5,520 nucleotides of DNA from Pseudomonadota bacterium (GCA_003242355.1 QGUH01000320.1:1-5520); one strand, 5' to 3'; positions 1-5,520 are shown, numbered from the stretch's first letter. Numbers and translations are program-made. Notes: generated by a model from the letters alone, not told the origin.

Positions 1-847
1 CACGGTTGAAAGGAAAGCGGGGGCGGTGCAGCGGAGTCATGCCGCTGCGCCCGTCGATGGAGAGCAGCATCCACGCCGTGCCTTGATCGGCGAGCGCCAC
101 GCTGCTCGCTCCAGCGCCATCGGGCGTGAGCGTTCGCGTCGCTTTTTCGCCTTCGATCCACATCCGCGCCACCGGCGGATCTTCCGGAGTTGCGGGGCGG
201 GCGACGTAGATCGCGAAAGGGCGCGCCCCCGCGCGCGCCGCCGCGACGACCCGCGTGCTCGGGCGCGCATCGGTCGCGAGCACTTCGAGCGATCCCGTGC
301 CGTCGATCCGCCGCCGCACGAGCCGCCCCTGGCTCACCCAGTAGGCGAACGGGCCGGCAACCGCCGGGCCACGCCCATACGGGGCGAGCTCCTTCCGTTC
401 CCGATCGAGGGGTGTGATCGCGGTGCGTCCCGGATTGGGGCCGCTCGCGAGCTCGCCGCGTTTCGCGACGAGCACGTCGTCGGCCTTCGTCACGAGCACC
501 ACGCCGCGCTCATGCGCCGTCGCCGGACCCGCCGGACCGACGTCGACGAGATCGTCGACGATGAGAGCAGCCTCGCCCTCCACGACGACTGCCGAAGAGG
601 GCTCGGCGCTCGTCGTCGCCGGCGGTGTCGCGGGCGCACTCGCCGAAGGCGAAGCGAACGCGCGCGCTTGGTCCGCTTTCGGCTCGATCTCGGGCTGCTT
701 CGGTGTCGCTTCGGGCGCCGGCGCGCGCGAGGGCACGGCGCGGATCGTGCGCTCGGGCATGCGCCGCTCCTCGCAGGCGACCATCGCGCTCGCTACCGCA
801 CCGAGGCAGAGGGAAATCGTCCAGAGGCGCCGGCCCACGAAGCTCAC
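1..847 (-). CDS. Putative secreted lipoprotein with YWTD-like beta-propeller, C-terminus off the left edge
   Basis: This reading frame stays open from a GTG at 847 to the window edge, giving 282 visible residues. The N-terminus has a lipoprotein signal: a basic stretch (Arg6, Arg7), a hydrophobic core at about 10-24 and a lipobox-like Met-Val-Ala-Cys ending at Cys25, so the mature protein should be lipid-anchored. Residues 26 to about 86 form a Pro/Ala/Ser-rich linker. From about 87 on there are alternating beta-strand-like segments, including a blade at 163-183 with Ala-Tyr-Trp-Val, Gly-Arg-Leu-Val-Arg and Ile-Asp-Gly, which resembles YWTD-type propeller blades common in myxobacterial surface lipoproteins. 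The start is uncertain: GTG codons at 838 and 889 share the frame and none has a good ribosome binding site. I chose 847 because it gives the most normal signal-peptide length. The ligand or role is unknown. Confidence 0.72.
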   Translation of the reverse strand, partial: MSFVGRRLWTISLCLGAVASAMVACEERRMPERTIRAVPSRAPAPEATPKQPEIEPKADQARAFASPSASAPATPPATTSAEPSSAVVVEGEAALIVDDLVDVGPAGPATAHERGVVLVTKADDVLVAKRGELASGPNPGRTAITPLDRERKELAPYGRGPAVAGPFAYWVSQGRLVRRRIDGTGSLEVLATDARPSTRVVAAARAGARPFAIYVARPATPEDPPVARMWIEGEKATRTLTPDGAGASSVALADQGTAWMLLSIDGRSGMTPLHRPRFPFNR

Positions 848-1133
848 GCTTCGCAAGGTGGCACAGGCGCCGGACGAACGGAACTGCACGCGCGCCCCCG
901 CTCTTCGTCGGGCAATGCTTCTCGTCACACGTTTGCGGGGGAGGGCGCCCGGTCGGCGTGGCGCGGTTCCAGCCGGACGCGGTACTTTCCGTTCGACCTA
1001 GATGGTCGGACCGAAGCCGGCGGGAAGCTCGAGACGGAAGCGCTCCCGGCGAGCTCGCGCCCACTGCACGTAGTAATGGCCGCGCGATCGCAACACGACG
1101 GGCCGACGGCGACGGGGGCCCAGAAGGTCGGGT
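848..1133. other. Spacer between the gpsA-like gene and the lipoprotein gene
   Basis: This 286-base gap has no clear gene. It should hold the lipoprotein promoter, but I see no convincing -35/-10 pair on the minus strand. A minus-strand ORF of 32 codons at 1096-998 (GTG start, TAG stop) begins 37 bases after the gpsA-like stop. It has no visible ribosome binding site, so it is reported as an observation and not called as a gene. Confidence 0.5.
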
Positions 1134-2204
1134 TCAAGGAGAACGTGCGCCGAGCGCTTCGCCGAAGAAGCGCGCGAGCGGCGGGTCCACCGGCGCTCCG
1201 TCGAGCGCCACGCGCGCGAGGTGCTCGGCGAGGGGCAACGCGCCTTCCAAAAGCCGACCCGACGCGACGTAACTGGTGAGCGCTACGCGCAGCGTCCGCA
1301 AGATCTCGAGGCATTCGAGCGTGGCGCCCTGCATGCGCCGCACGGCCTCGTCGGGCCCGAGCCCCAGCCCCAGCAAGTGACCGAAGCGGCCCGTGCGCCC
1401 GCCATTGCAGGTGACGTCGAGATCGCCGACGCCGGCGAGCCCGTTGGCCGTGTCGGGATCGCCGCCGAGCAGGCGAAGGATCGCGCGCATCTCGAGCACC
1501 GATTGCGCGAACAGCGCCGCTTCCAGATTGTGGAAGCCGATGCTCCCCGCGGTGCCTCCCGTGGCCGCGTGCATTCCCGTCGCGAGCGCGATCCCCATCG
1601 CGTAGGCATTCTTGAGCGCTGCGCAGACTTCGACGCCGACGACGTCGTCGTTCGGGAACACGTGGTAATAGGGGCCCGCTGCGAGCGCGGACCACGTGCG
1701 CACGGCTTCCGAGGAACGCGCCGTGAACACGATCGCGGTGGGCACTCGCCGCGCGAGCTCGCCTGCGATGCAGGGGCCGGCGATGCCCACGGGGTGGATC
1801 GTCGCGCGGGGCGCTTCGGGCAGCTCGTTCGCGAACCCGTCGGGCAAAATCGGAAGCTCCGCGCCTCCCCTTTGGAGCCCCTTGGAAACCATCGCCAGGG
1901 GCGTTCCGGGGCGGAGCAGGGGTGCGAGGCGTTGACCGGCCCAACGCACGCCCGCCGAGCTGACGCCGAGGGCCACGGCGTCAGCGCCTTCGAGCGCTCG
2001 GGGAAGCTCGTCCACGAAGTAGGGCTCGACCGCGTCCGGGACGTCGAGGTGGAGCTTCGGGTGGAGCCGTCGGTCGCGCAGCGAAGTGACGATCTCGCCG
2101 TCGAGGTGCGTGCCCACGAGCCGCACGACGTGTCCTCGATCCACGAACGGCCAAGCGAGCGCCGTGCCCATCATGCCGGCGCCGAGAATCACGATGACTG
2201 CCAA
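1134..2204 (-). CDS. gpsA: NAD(P)-dependent glycerol-3-phosphate dehydrogenase, divergent GpsA type
   Basis: The predicted enzyme interconverts dihydroxyacetone phosphate and sn-glycerol 3-phosphate, the backbone for phospholipid synthesis, in the cytoplasm. With a TTG start at 2204 it has 356 residues, slightly above the usual 330-340. It shows an N-terminal Rossmann motif GAGMMG (8-13), a Ser-Lys-Gly at 107-109, GPCIAGELA at 143-151 (the family usually has GPS here), the catalytic lysine in ALKNAYAMG (Lys198), and GLAGVGDLDVTC (255-266) followed by GGRTGR (268-273), where Arg270 should contact substrate phosphate. The TTG is preferred over GTG 2192 because it keeps the first beta strand (VIVIL) whole. 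A GTG at 2279 would add 25 unlike-family residues and overlap the upstream gene. GAG lies 8 bases before the TTG. The gene follows the AsmA-like gene by 61 bases on the same strand, probably in one operon. The THLDGE segment (32-37) and the GGR motif suggest a paralogue group, not the housekeeping enzyme. Confidence 0.85.
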   Translation of the reverse strand: MAVIVILGAGMMGTALAWPFVDRGHVVRLVGTHLDGEIVTSLRDRRLHPKLHLDVPDAVEPYFVDELPRALEGADAVALGVSSAGVRWAGQRLAPLLRPGTPLAMVSKGLQRGGAELPILPDGFANELPEAPRATIHPVGIAGPCIAGELARRVPTAIVFTARSSEAVRTWSALAAGPYYHVFPNDDVVGVEVCAALKNAYAMGIALATGMHAATGGTAGSIGFHNLEAALFAQSVLEMRAILRLLGGDPDTANGLAGVGDLDVTCNGGRTGRFGHLLGLGLGPDEAVRRMQGATLECLEILRTLRVALTSYVASGRLLEGALPLAEHLARVALDGAPVDPPLARFFGEALGARSP

Positions 2205-2265
2205 GGCGCTAGCTCGATGCCGCCAGGCGTGACGCTTGTCAATGCCCCGAGAACCGCTCGTCGCT

Positions 2266-3735
2266 CTAGGGACGGGCACTCGCCGAGGCGGCGGCGCTCG
2301 CGGACGCGGCCGGGGCTTGCGCGTTGAGTCGGCTCGTCGATCGGGGAAACGGAAGCGGCACCGCGCCGAGGCCGGGCACCTCGATTCGATCGATCAGGGG
2401 CCCCTCGATGCGCACGTCGGGCGGCGGCATGGGCAGACCCGTTCGGAGCAGGCGTTCGAAGTCCGCCATGACCTCGGGGGTCAGCGCCTCGGGGACGAGC
2501 TCGCCGAGCGCAACGAGCTCGGCGGCGCTGAGCGCCCGGAGCCCGCAGCCCGGAACGATCGTCTTGAGGATTCGCGGCTCGGAGAGCCGGCTCGTCCGAA
2601 GGTCTACGGCGACGCGAACGCCGACGCTTCCGGTGAGCGTCTGTCGAGCGGCGCGGCCGGCCACCTTGCCGAGCGCGCGCCCGAGGCGGCTTTCGGCCGT
2701 CGCCGAGGCGAGCGCCGAGCACGGAAGCGCTCCTCGCAGCACGAGCGTGAGCCGCCCTTCGAGGCCCTCGGGGCGAAGCTCGCCGTTGCCGGAGAGCGCG
2801 AACGCTCCGGCCTTCACCGTGATGGGATCGATCACGACGCGCAGCCGCTCCGGCTCGAGCGCGAAGCGCGCCGTGACGTGCGTTTCGGAGCCGAAGACGA
2901 AGCCGTCGAGCTCGACGGGATGCGGCGGCACGTAGCCTCCGAGCACGAGCGCGGTGCTCGCCGTGATGCGATCCGTGCCTGCGCTCGGCACGGGCAGCTC
3001 CGTTCGCGCGGTCACGATCACGTCCGGGTTGGGTAACTCGAGCCCGACGAGTCGCGAGAGCTCACGAACCGCGAGGGGGCCCAGCGCGACGTGGATCGGC
3101 CCGTCGCCGGCGCGCTGCACGCTGAGCGTGGGCGCGTCGAGACTGCCGATACCGAGCGTCGCGCTCGCTTGCGTTCGTGCGGCGTCGCGCAGCGCTCGAA
3201 CGCTGCCCAGCGAGCGGGAGAGCACGGAGAGCTCGGGCACGTCGAGGCGCGCGCTCGGTCCGTCGCTGCGAAACGTGCCGCGCGAGAACGCGACGAGCAG
3301 TGGAGCGTCTTTCGTCGCGCGCATTCGAACGGCGAGATCCGTGACCGAGACTGGCTCTTGCGTGCGTCCTCTGTATTCGCGAGCCCAGCGCTCGACCTCG
3401 GGAAACAGCGAAAGCGGCTCGGCTTCGACGTCGACCTCGACGCCGTCGAGCGCAAAACGCTTCGGAGTCATTCCTTCGAGCGCGACGTCGGCGAGCCGCA
3501 GGGAGATGCGGACGCCGCGCACGTCGACGAGCTCGGCAGTTGCGCCGGACAATTGCACCCAGCCCCAACCGAAGCGCAGCTCGCCCGGGGAGAGAACGAG
3601 ACCACGCTCGCGCGCGGCGGCGATCGCCTGGCGCTCCACCCACGGAGGCAACAACAGAAAAACCAGCGCGACGCACGAAATCACGGCCAATACCACTGCG
3701 CCGACGATCGCTATGGAGGCCCGTTTTGCGCGCAC
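2266..3735 (-). CDS. Membrane-anchored AsmA/TamB-like envelope protein
   Basis: This 489-residue protein has a short basic N-terminus, one transmembrane segment at about 8-31 and then a long periplasmic part with alternating hydrophobic beta-strand patterns. Examples are a glycine/tryptophan-rich stretch at 51-64, SLRLADVALEGM at 78-89 and VDVEAEPLSL at 101-110, as in AsmA, TamB and type II secretion GspN-like proteins. Residues 306-336 repeat the theme (Ser-Gly-Asn-Gly-Glu-Leu, then Leu-Glu-Gly-Arg-Leu-Thr-Leu). Two cysteines beyond the membrane span, 339 and 397, could form a disulfide in the periplasm; a third (Cys21) lies inside the membrane span. The last 17 residues are an Ala/Ser-rich tail. 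In-frame TAG and TAA codons lie directly before GTG 3735, so the start cannot be further upstream. Proteins of this fold often move or handle lipids between membranes (family knowledge); a role here is inferred. The exact family is uncertain from motifs alone. It is divergent from greB and leads the gpsA-like operon. Confidence 0.68.
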   Translation of the reverse strand: MRAKRASIAIVGAVVLAVISCVALVFLLLPPWVERQAIAAARERGLVLSPGELRFGWGWVQLSGATAELVDVRGVRISLRLADVALEGMTPKRFALDGVEVDVEAEPLSLFPEVERWAREYRGRTQEPVSVTDLAVRMRATKDAPLLVAFSRGTFRSDGPSARLDVPELSVLSRSLGSVRALRDAARTQASATLGIGSLDAPTLSVQRAGDGPIHVALGPLAVRELSRLVGLELPNPDVIVTARTELPVPSAGTDRITASTALVLGGYVPPHPVELDGFVFGSETHVTARFALEPERLRVVIDPITVKAGAFALSGNGELRPEGLEGRLTLVLRGALPCSALASATAESRLGRALGKVAGRAARQTLTGSVGVRVAVDLRTSRLSEPRILKTIVPGCGLRALSAAELVALGELVPEALTPEVMADFERLLRTGLPMPPPDVRIEGPLIDRIEVPGLGAVPLPFPRSTSRLNAQAPAASASAAASASARP

Positions 3736-3753
3736 GATTTACTACGCTACCAT
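3726..3753 (+). promoter_or_regulatory. Candidate sigma-70-like promoter for greB
   Basis: TTGCGC at 3726-3731 and TACCAT at 3748-3753 are separated by 16 bases. The -10 matches the consensus at four of six positions and the -35 at three. The implied start near 3760 gives a leader of about 90 bases before the greB ATG. The -35 overlaps the first codons of the divergent AsmA-like gene. Confidence 0.35.
3744..3749 (-). promoter_or_regulatory. Possible -10 element for the AsmA-like gene (leaderless start)
   Basis: Read on the minus strand, TAGCGT ends eight bases before the GTG at 3735. That spacing would put the transcription start at or within a base or two of the start codon. No Shine-Dalgarno sequence is visible and no good -35 is found, so the call rests on spacing and a 3-of-6 match only. 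Confidence 0.22.
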
Positions 3754-3788
3754 CACCCCATCCGTCGGGAAGTGGTCGGAAACGGCGA

Positions 3789-3815
3789 CCGGCTTTTGCC
3801 CTACCCGCAAGCCGG
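3789..3815 (+). promoter_or_regulatory. Stem-loop in the greB leader
   Basis: CCGGCTT (3789-3795) is the exact reverse complement of AAGCCGG (3809-3815), with a 13-base loop. The stem can lengthen inward by GC/GC if a TT bulge is allowed. It sits between the candidate greB promoter and the ribosome binding site. No T-tract follows, so it is not a standard terminator. It may affect mRNA stability or early elongation (inference). Confidence 0.4.
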
Positions 3816-3841
3816 CGCGACCGAACCCTCTCGGCACCATC

Positions 3842-3847
3842 GGAGAG
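3842..3847 (+). promoter_or_regulatory. Ribosome binding site of greB
   Basis: GGAGAG lies just before the ATG at 3850, with four bases between GGAG and the start codon. It settles the greB start: the frame is open far upstream, but that upstream part is a shadow of the AsmA-like gene on the other strand. Confidence 0.75.
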
Positions 3848-3849
3848 TC

Positions 3850-4353
3850 ATGCCTCACTACATCACACGAGAAGGTGCGAAGCGATATGCGGAAGAGCTG
3901 AATCAGCTCATGACCGTGGAGCGACCCCGCATCGTGCAGGAGGTAGCCGCGGCCGCCGCTCAGGGCGACCGCTCCGAGAACGCCGAGTACATCTACGGCA
4001 AGAAGCGGCTGCGCGAGATCGATCGCCGTGTGCGCTTTCTCCAGAAACGCCTGGAATCCGCGGTCGTCGTCGACGTCGACGATCGGCCGCAGCTCGAAGA
4101 GGTGCGCTTCGGGGCCACGGTCGTGGTCCGTGACGAAAATGGCAAGGAAAGCCGCTACACCATCGTCGGCTCGGACGAGGTCGACCCGGGGAGCGGGAAA
4201 ATCAGCTTCGAGTCGCCGGTCGGCAGGAGCCTCATGAAGCGCAAGGTCGGCGACGTGATCGTGGTGCGTCGTCCCGCGGGAGAAATCGAAATGGAGATTC
4301 TCTCGATCGAGTACGGAACGCTCCCACCTTCCTCACCGTCACCGTTCGAATGA
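3850..4353 (+). CDS. greB: Transcription elongation factor GreB
   Basis: GreB enters the RNA polymerase secondary channel and stimulates cleavage of the transcript 3' end in backtracked complexes, so that elongation can resume. The 167-residue protein aligns along its whole length with the family. The N-terminal coiled coil (about 1-75) carries the tip motif GDRSENAEY (39-47) with the acidic residues Asp40 and Glu43 that help hold the catalytic magnesium. The following KKRLREIDRRVRFL is typical of GreB and differs from GreA. The C-terminal FKBP-like domain (about 80-155) includes FGATV, YTIVG, the SPVGR segment and KVGD. After the usual end near Glu154-Tyr155 there is a 12-residue tail rich in Pro and Ser. 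The gene stands alone on its strand, with a good ribosome binding site and its own candidate promoter. GreA is the only serious alternative and is less likely given these motifs. Confidence 0.96.
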   Translation: MPHYITREGAKRYAEELNQLMTVERPRIVQEVAAAAAQGDRSENAEYIYGKKRLREIDRRVRFLQKRLESAVVVDVDDRPQLEEVRFGATVVVRDENGKESRYTIVGSDEVDPGSGKISFESPVGRSLMKRKVGDVIVVRRPAGEIEMEILSIEYGTLPPSSPSPFE

Positions 4354-4357
4354 CGCG

Positions 4358-4371
4358 ACGCCGCTCGGCGT
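4358..4371 (+). terminator. Short hairpin just after the greB stop
   Basis: ACGCC and GGCGT flank GCTC, making a five-pair stem with a four-base loop that begins four bases after the greB stop codon. No T-run follows. It may work with the larger hairpin at 4406-4432, but it could be chance in DNA this rich in G and C. Confidence 0.25.
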
Positions 4372-4405
4372 TCGCCGCGCGAGCCGCTCCGTAGGGCGCA
4401 TGCTA

Positions 4406-4432
4406 GAACGCCGATCGTTCCGATCGGCGTTC
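4406..4432. terminator. Perfect 12-bp inverted repeat downstream of greB
   Basis: GAACGCCGATCG (4406-4417) and CGATCGGCGTTC (4421-4432) are perfect reverse complements around a three-base TTC loop. It lies 52 bases after greB and before any clear downstream gene. The position suits an RNA hairpin ending or protecting the greB message, although neither strand has a following T-tract. A dimeric-regulator operator is the other reading. Confidence 0.45.
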
Positions 4433-4463
4433 ATCCAGGGGCGGCTCGCCCTGCTTCGCGGCC

Positions 4464-4922
4464 ATGGCGCCTACGCGGCGCTCCGCCGTCGAGCGCTCGA
4501 GCGTGTCGCGACTTCGACTCGTGTCCCCAGGCTCAAGCAGCATTCCTCTCCGTCTCGTGAACCGGGAAGGCGATTGGGAGCTCGAGCTCTACGAGCTCGT
4601 TCCCGTTGCGCGGGACGTCTATCGTCCCCGGCGCTTCCGTATCCGCGGAGCGTCGCGGATCCGGGCGTTCCTGCGCGGCCACGACCCCGCTGGTGTTCTC
4701 GAGCGGCTCACGCTCCGGTTGATGCGGAGATACGCGCAGCGTGACTGCGTTTTCCACTGCTATAACGGCGACTTCTGGCCGGCGAGCGCCGTGGGTTCCG
4801 CGCGAGCGCGGGGCGCGCGGCGTGGCGCGCCATCACGCGTCCCGACCGATGGACTACACTCCGTCGCATGGCCGAAGACGTGTTCGGGATCAGCGCCGAA
4901 GGCGCCGGCAGGCTCTTCTTGA
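4464..4922 (+). CDS. Hypothetical protein, uncertain start and tail
   Basis: I do not recognise this protein. The frame is open from 4407 to 4922; the ATG at 4464 gives 152 residues, and in-frame GTG codons at 4503, 4521 and 4557 are alternatives. None has a ribosome binding site. The central part (4557 to about 4795) shows a normal coding signature: high G/C at third positions and low G/C at second positions. It also has a protein-like composition, with WELELYELVP, then a basic segment with many Arg, and HCYNGDFWP near residues 98-106. The first 30 residues and the last 40 or so are Arg/Ala/Ser-rich and look like extension into non-coding DNA. The end overlaps the next gene by 55 bases, which is suspicious. 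It may be a real small orphan gene, a frameshifted remnant or a shadow. No transmembrane segment is apparent. Confidence 0.35.
   Translation: MAPTRRSAVERSSVSRLRLVSPGSSSIPLRLVNREGDWELELYELVPVARDVYRPRRFRIRGASRIRAFLRGHDPAGVLERLTLRLMRRYAQRDCVFHCYNGDFWPASAVGSARARGARRGAPSRVPTDGLHSVAWPKTCSGSAPKAPAGSS
4855..4860 (+). promoter_or_regulatory. Candidate -10 element of a leaderless promoter
   Basis: TACACT matches the -10 consensus at four of six positions. It ends seven bases before the ATG at 4868, so transcription would start at or next to the start codon. No Shine-Dalgarno sequence is present in that gap. The -35 region is weak. Confidence 0.4.
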
Positions 4923-5122
4923 ATGCGAAAGGACACCCGGCACGGATGCTCGGTTACGCTGCGGCCGCCGCGGTGCTGTGCATCGGAACTGCTGCCGCGT
5001 GCGCCACGTTCCTCGGCCTACGCGCGCGTTTGCCGGGCAGTCGCCGCTCGGAGTTGCCGGATAGCGGGGTCCGCGACGCGCCGCGCCTGACGGGTGACGA
5101 CGTCGCCCAGCCGATTCCCTGA
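4868..5122 (+). CDS. Small single-span membrane protein, function unknown
   Basis: This 84-residue protein has an N-terminal part of about 26 residues (MAEDVFGISAEGAGRLF at the start), one hydrophobic segment at about 27-51 rich in Ala with Cys38 and Cys45, and a polar tail with several Arg and Pro. The tail ends in a mildly acidic Pro-containing stretch. The layout fits a one-span inner membrane protein. Arg and His residues lie before the span (His23, Arg26) and Arg after it (52, 54), so the topology cannot be decided. I do not recognise a family. The ATG at 4868 is the first possible start in its frame after a TAA at 4763. It is convergent with the dehydrogenase gene and overlaps the end of the doubtful ORF upstream. 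Confidence 0.6.
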   Translation: MAEDVFGISAEGAGRLFLNAKGHPARMLGYAAAAAVLCIGTAAACATFLGLRARLPGSRRSELPDSGVRDAPRLTGDDVAQPIP

Positions 5123-5153
5123 CTCCGACGGGGCCCAGGCTCCAGTCTCGTTT

Positions 5154-5174
5154 CGCAGCGCGGCTCGCGCTGCG
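5154..5174. terminator. GC-rich hairpin between convergent genes
   Basis: CGCAGCGCG (5154-5162) pairs perfectly with CGCGCTGCG (5166-5174) around a GCT loop. It lies 31 bases after the stop of the small membrane protein and on the 3' side of the opposing dehydrogenase gene. Neither strand shows a T-tract, so a bidirectional terminator is plausible but not proven. Confidence 0.4.
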
Positions 5175-5256
5175 GCTCCTCGAGCGGGCTCCTCACCCTG
5201 CGGACACTCGGCTCGGCTCCGCCTTCCGCCTGTTTCGACGCACGACCGCTCGCGGT

Positions 5257-5269
5257 GCGCGGCTCGCGC
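5257..5269. repeat. Second copy of a 14-bp hairpin core
   Basis: GCGCGGCTCGCGCT occurs at 5158-5171 and again at 5257-5270. Both copies fold as GCGCG-GCT-CGCGC; the second has only this five-pair stem and directly abuts the dehydrogenase stop codon. In DNA this GC-rich, two copies may be chance. Confidence 0.35.
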
Positions 5270-5520
5270 TCACACGAACAGATCGGGAAAGAGGGAAGCG
5301 CCCGGCGTGACGGCGTAGGCGTCGAAGTCGGTGACGCCCTCGCTGCGAAGAACGTCCTCGTCGATACAGAACTGGCCCGTGAACGCGCGGCTCGGGCGCG
5401 TGACGATGGCGTGAAAGGCGTCGGCCACGATCTCGGGTTTGCGCGCACGAGCCACGACCTCGGCGCCGCCGGCGGGGTTCCGGTCCCGGCCCGGGCAATC
5501 GCGGGGAGCGGCCCACGGGA
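5270..5520 (-). CDS. Short-chain dehydrogenase/reductase, HSDL2-like C-terminus, N-terminus off the right edge
   Basis: Eighty-two C-terminal residues are visible. They match the end of HSDL2-type short-chain dehydrogenases, NAD(P)-dependent oxidoreductases often tied to lipid or acyl metabolism. The matching order is a KPEIVADAF helix, a TRPSRAFTGQF segment, then IDEDVLRSEGV, a DFDAYAV segment and PGASLFPDLFV at the end. The Rossmann core and the Ser/Tyr/Lys catalytic residues lie outside the window. In the part nearest the edge, the family's Trp-Pro-(Lys/Arg)-Thr-Ala-Ile motif is poorly kept: a fragment resembling it (PLPAIA) appears in the neighbouring frame, while GGAEVV is in this frame. 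That suggests a frameshift near 5475-5495, either real or an assembly error. An internal GTG at 5455 is not a credible start. The gene is convergent with the small membrane protein. Confidence 0.8.
   Translation of the reverse strand, partial: PWAAPRDCPGRDRNPAGGAEVVARARKPEIVADAFHAIVTRPSRAFTGQFCIDEDVLRSEGVTDFDAYAVTPGASLFPDLFV

Noticed and set aside
26..1279. 417-codon plus-strand ORF
   Set aside because: It is Arg-rich with no family features and lies opposite the lipoprotein gene and the gpsA end. It is a typical GC-driven shadow.
925..1944. 339-codon minus-strand ORF in another frame
   Set aside because: It is Arg/Ala-rich and overlaps the gpsA-like coding frame that carries all the family motifs.
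1221..2327. 368-codon plus-strand ORF
   Set aside because: It is antisense to the well-supported gpsA-like gene, and its composition has no recognisable motif.
3091..3849. Upstream extension of the greB frame
   Set aside because: It is open by chance opposite the AsmA-like gene. The ATG at 3850 has a good ribosome binding site and matches the family N-terminus.
4577..4590. Palindrome GAGCTCGAGCTC
   Set aside because: It is explained by alternating Glu and Leu codons within an ORF; no regulatory reading is needed.
4400..4744. 114-codon plus-strand ORF starting in the inverted repeat
   Set aside because: It is Arg/Ala-rich with a poor codon-position pattern compared with the overlapping frame at 4464-4922.
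4533..4757. 74-codon minus-strand ORF
   Set aside because: Its peptide looks fairly ordinary, but the codon-position G/C pattern favours the plus-strand frame, and it has no ribosome binding site.
1..5520. A new defence, secretion or mobile system
   Set aside because: No transposase, integrase, nuclease, CRISPR repeat, toxin pair or other hallmark was seen. The genes look like ordinary chromosomal content.

Overview
The window is very GC-rich DNA with strong G/C preference at third codon positions. It holds a delta-proteobacterial style gene set: a lipoprotein with an Ala/Pro/Ser linker and a YWTD-like propeller blade, an AsmA-like envelope protein, GreB, and an HSDL2-type short-chain dehydrogenase. 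This suits a myxobacterium (Myxococcota, perhaps a Polyangia-type lineage), but the assignment is inferred from style, not from a marker gene.

Layout, left to right. Positions 1-847 (minus) are the N-terminal 282 residues of a secreted lipoprotein that runs off the left edge. Positions 848-1133 are a spacer with one doubtful 32-codon ORF. Positions 1134-2204 (minus) encode an NAD-dependent glycerol-3-phosphate dehydrogenase of a divergent GpsA type. Positions 2266-3735 (minus) encode a membrane-anchored, beta-rich AsmA/TamB-like protein, 61 bases upstream of the gpsA-like start, so the two are probably co-transcribed. A 114-base divergent promoter region (3736-3849) separates this cluster from greB (3850-4353, plus), a transcript-cleavage factor with an excellent family match. 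Downstream of greB come two hairpins, a poorly resolved hypothetical ORF (4464-4922, plus) and a small single-span membrane protein (4868-5122, plus), which may be read from a leaderless message. Facing it is the C-terminal end of a short-chain dehydrogenase (5270-5520, minus) that enters from the right edge. Its reading frame seems to break near positions 5475-5495.

Functional links are modest. The AsmA-like protein and the glycerol-phosphate dehydrogenase could both serve envelope lipid supply or transport (inference from adjacency). The other genes look like ordinary chromosomal neighbours. I found no CRISPR array, tRNA, rRNA, insertion sequence or phage gene, and nothing that forms a convincing new multi-gene system. 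The items most worth checking are the divergent gpsA paralogue beside the AsmA-like gene, the greB leader hairpin, the apparent dehydrogenase frameshift and the orphan ORF after greB. Many long alternative ORFs in this window are GC-driven shadows and are left out.
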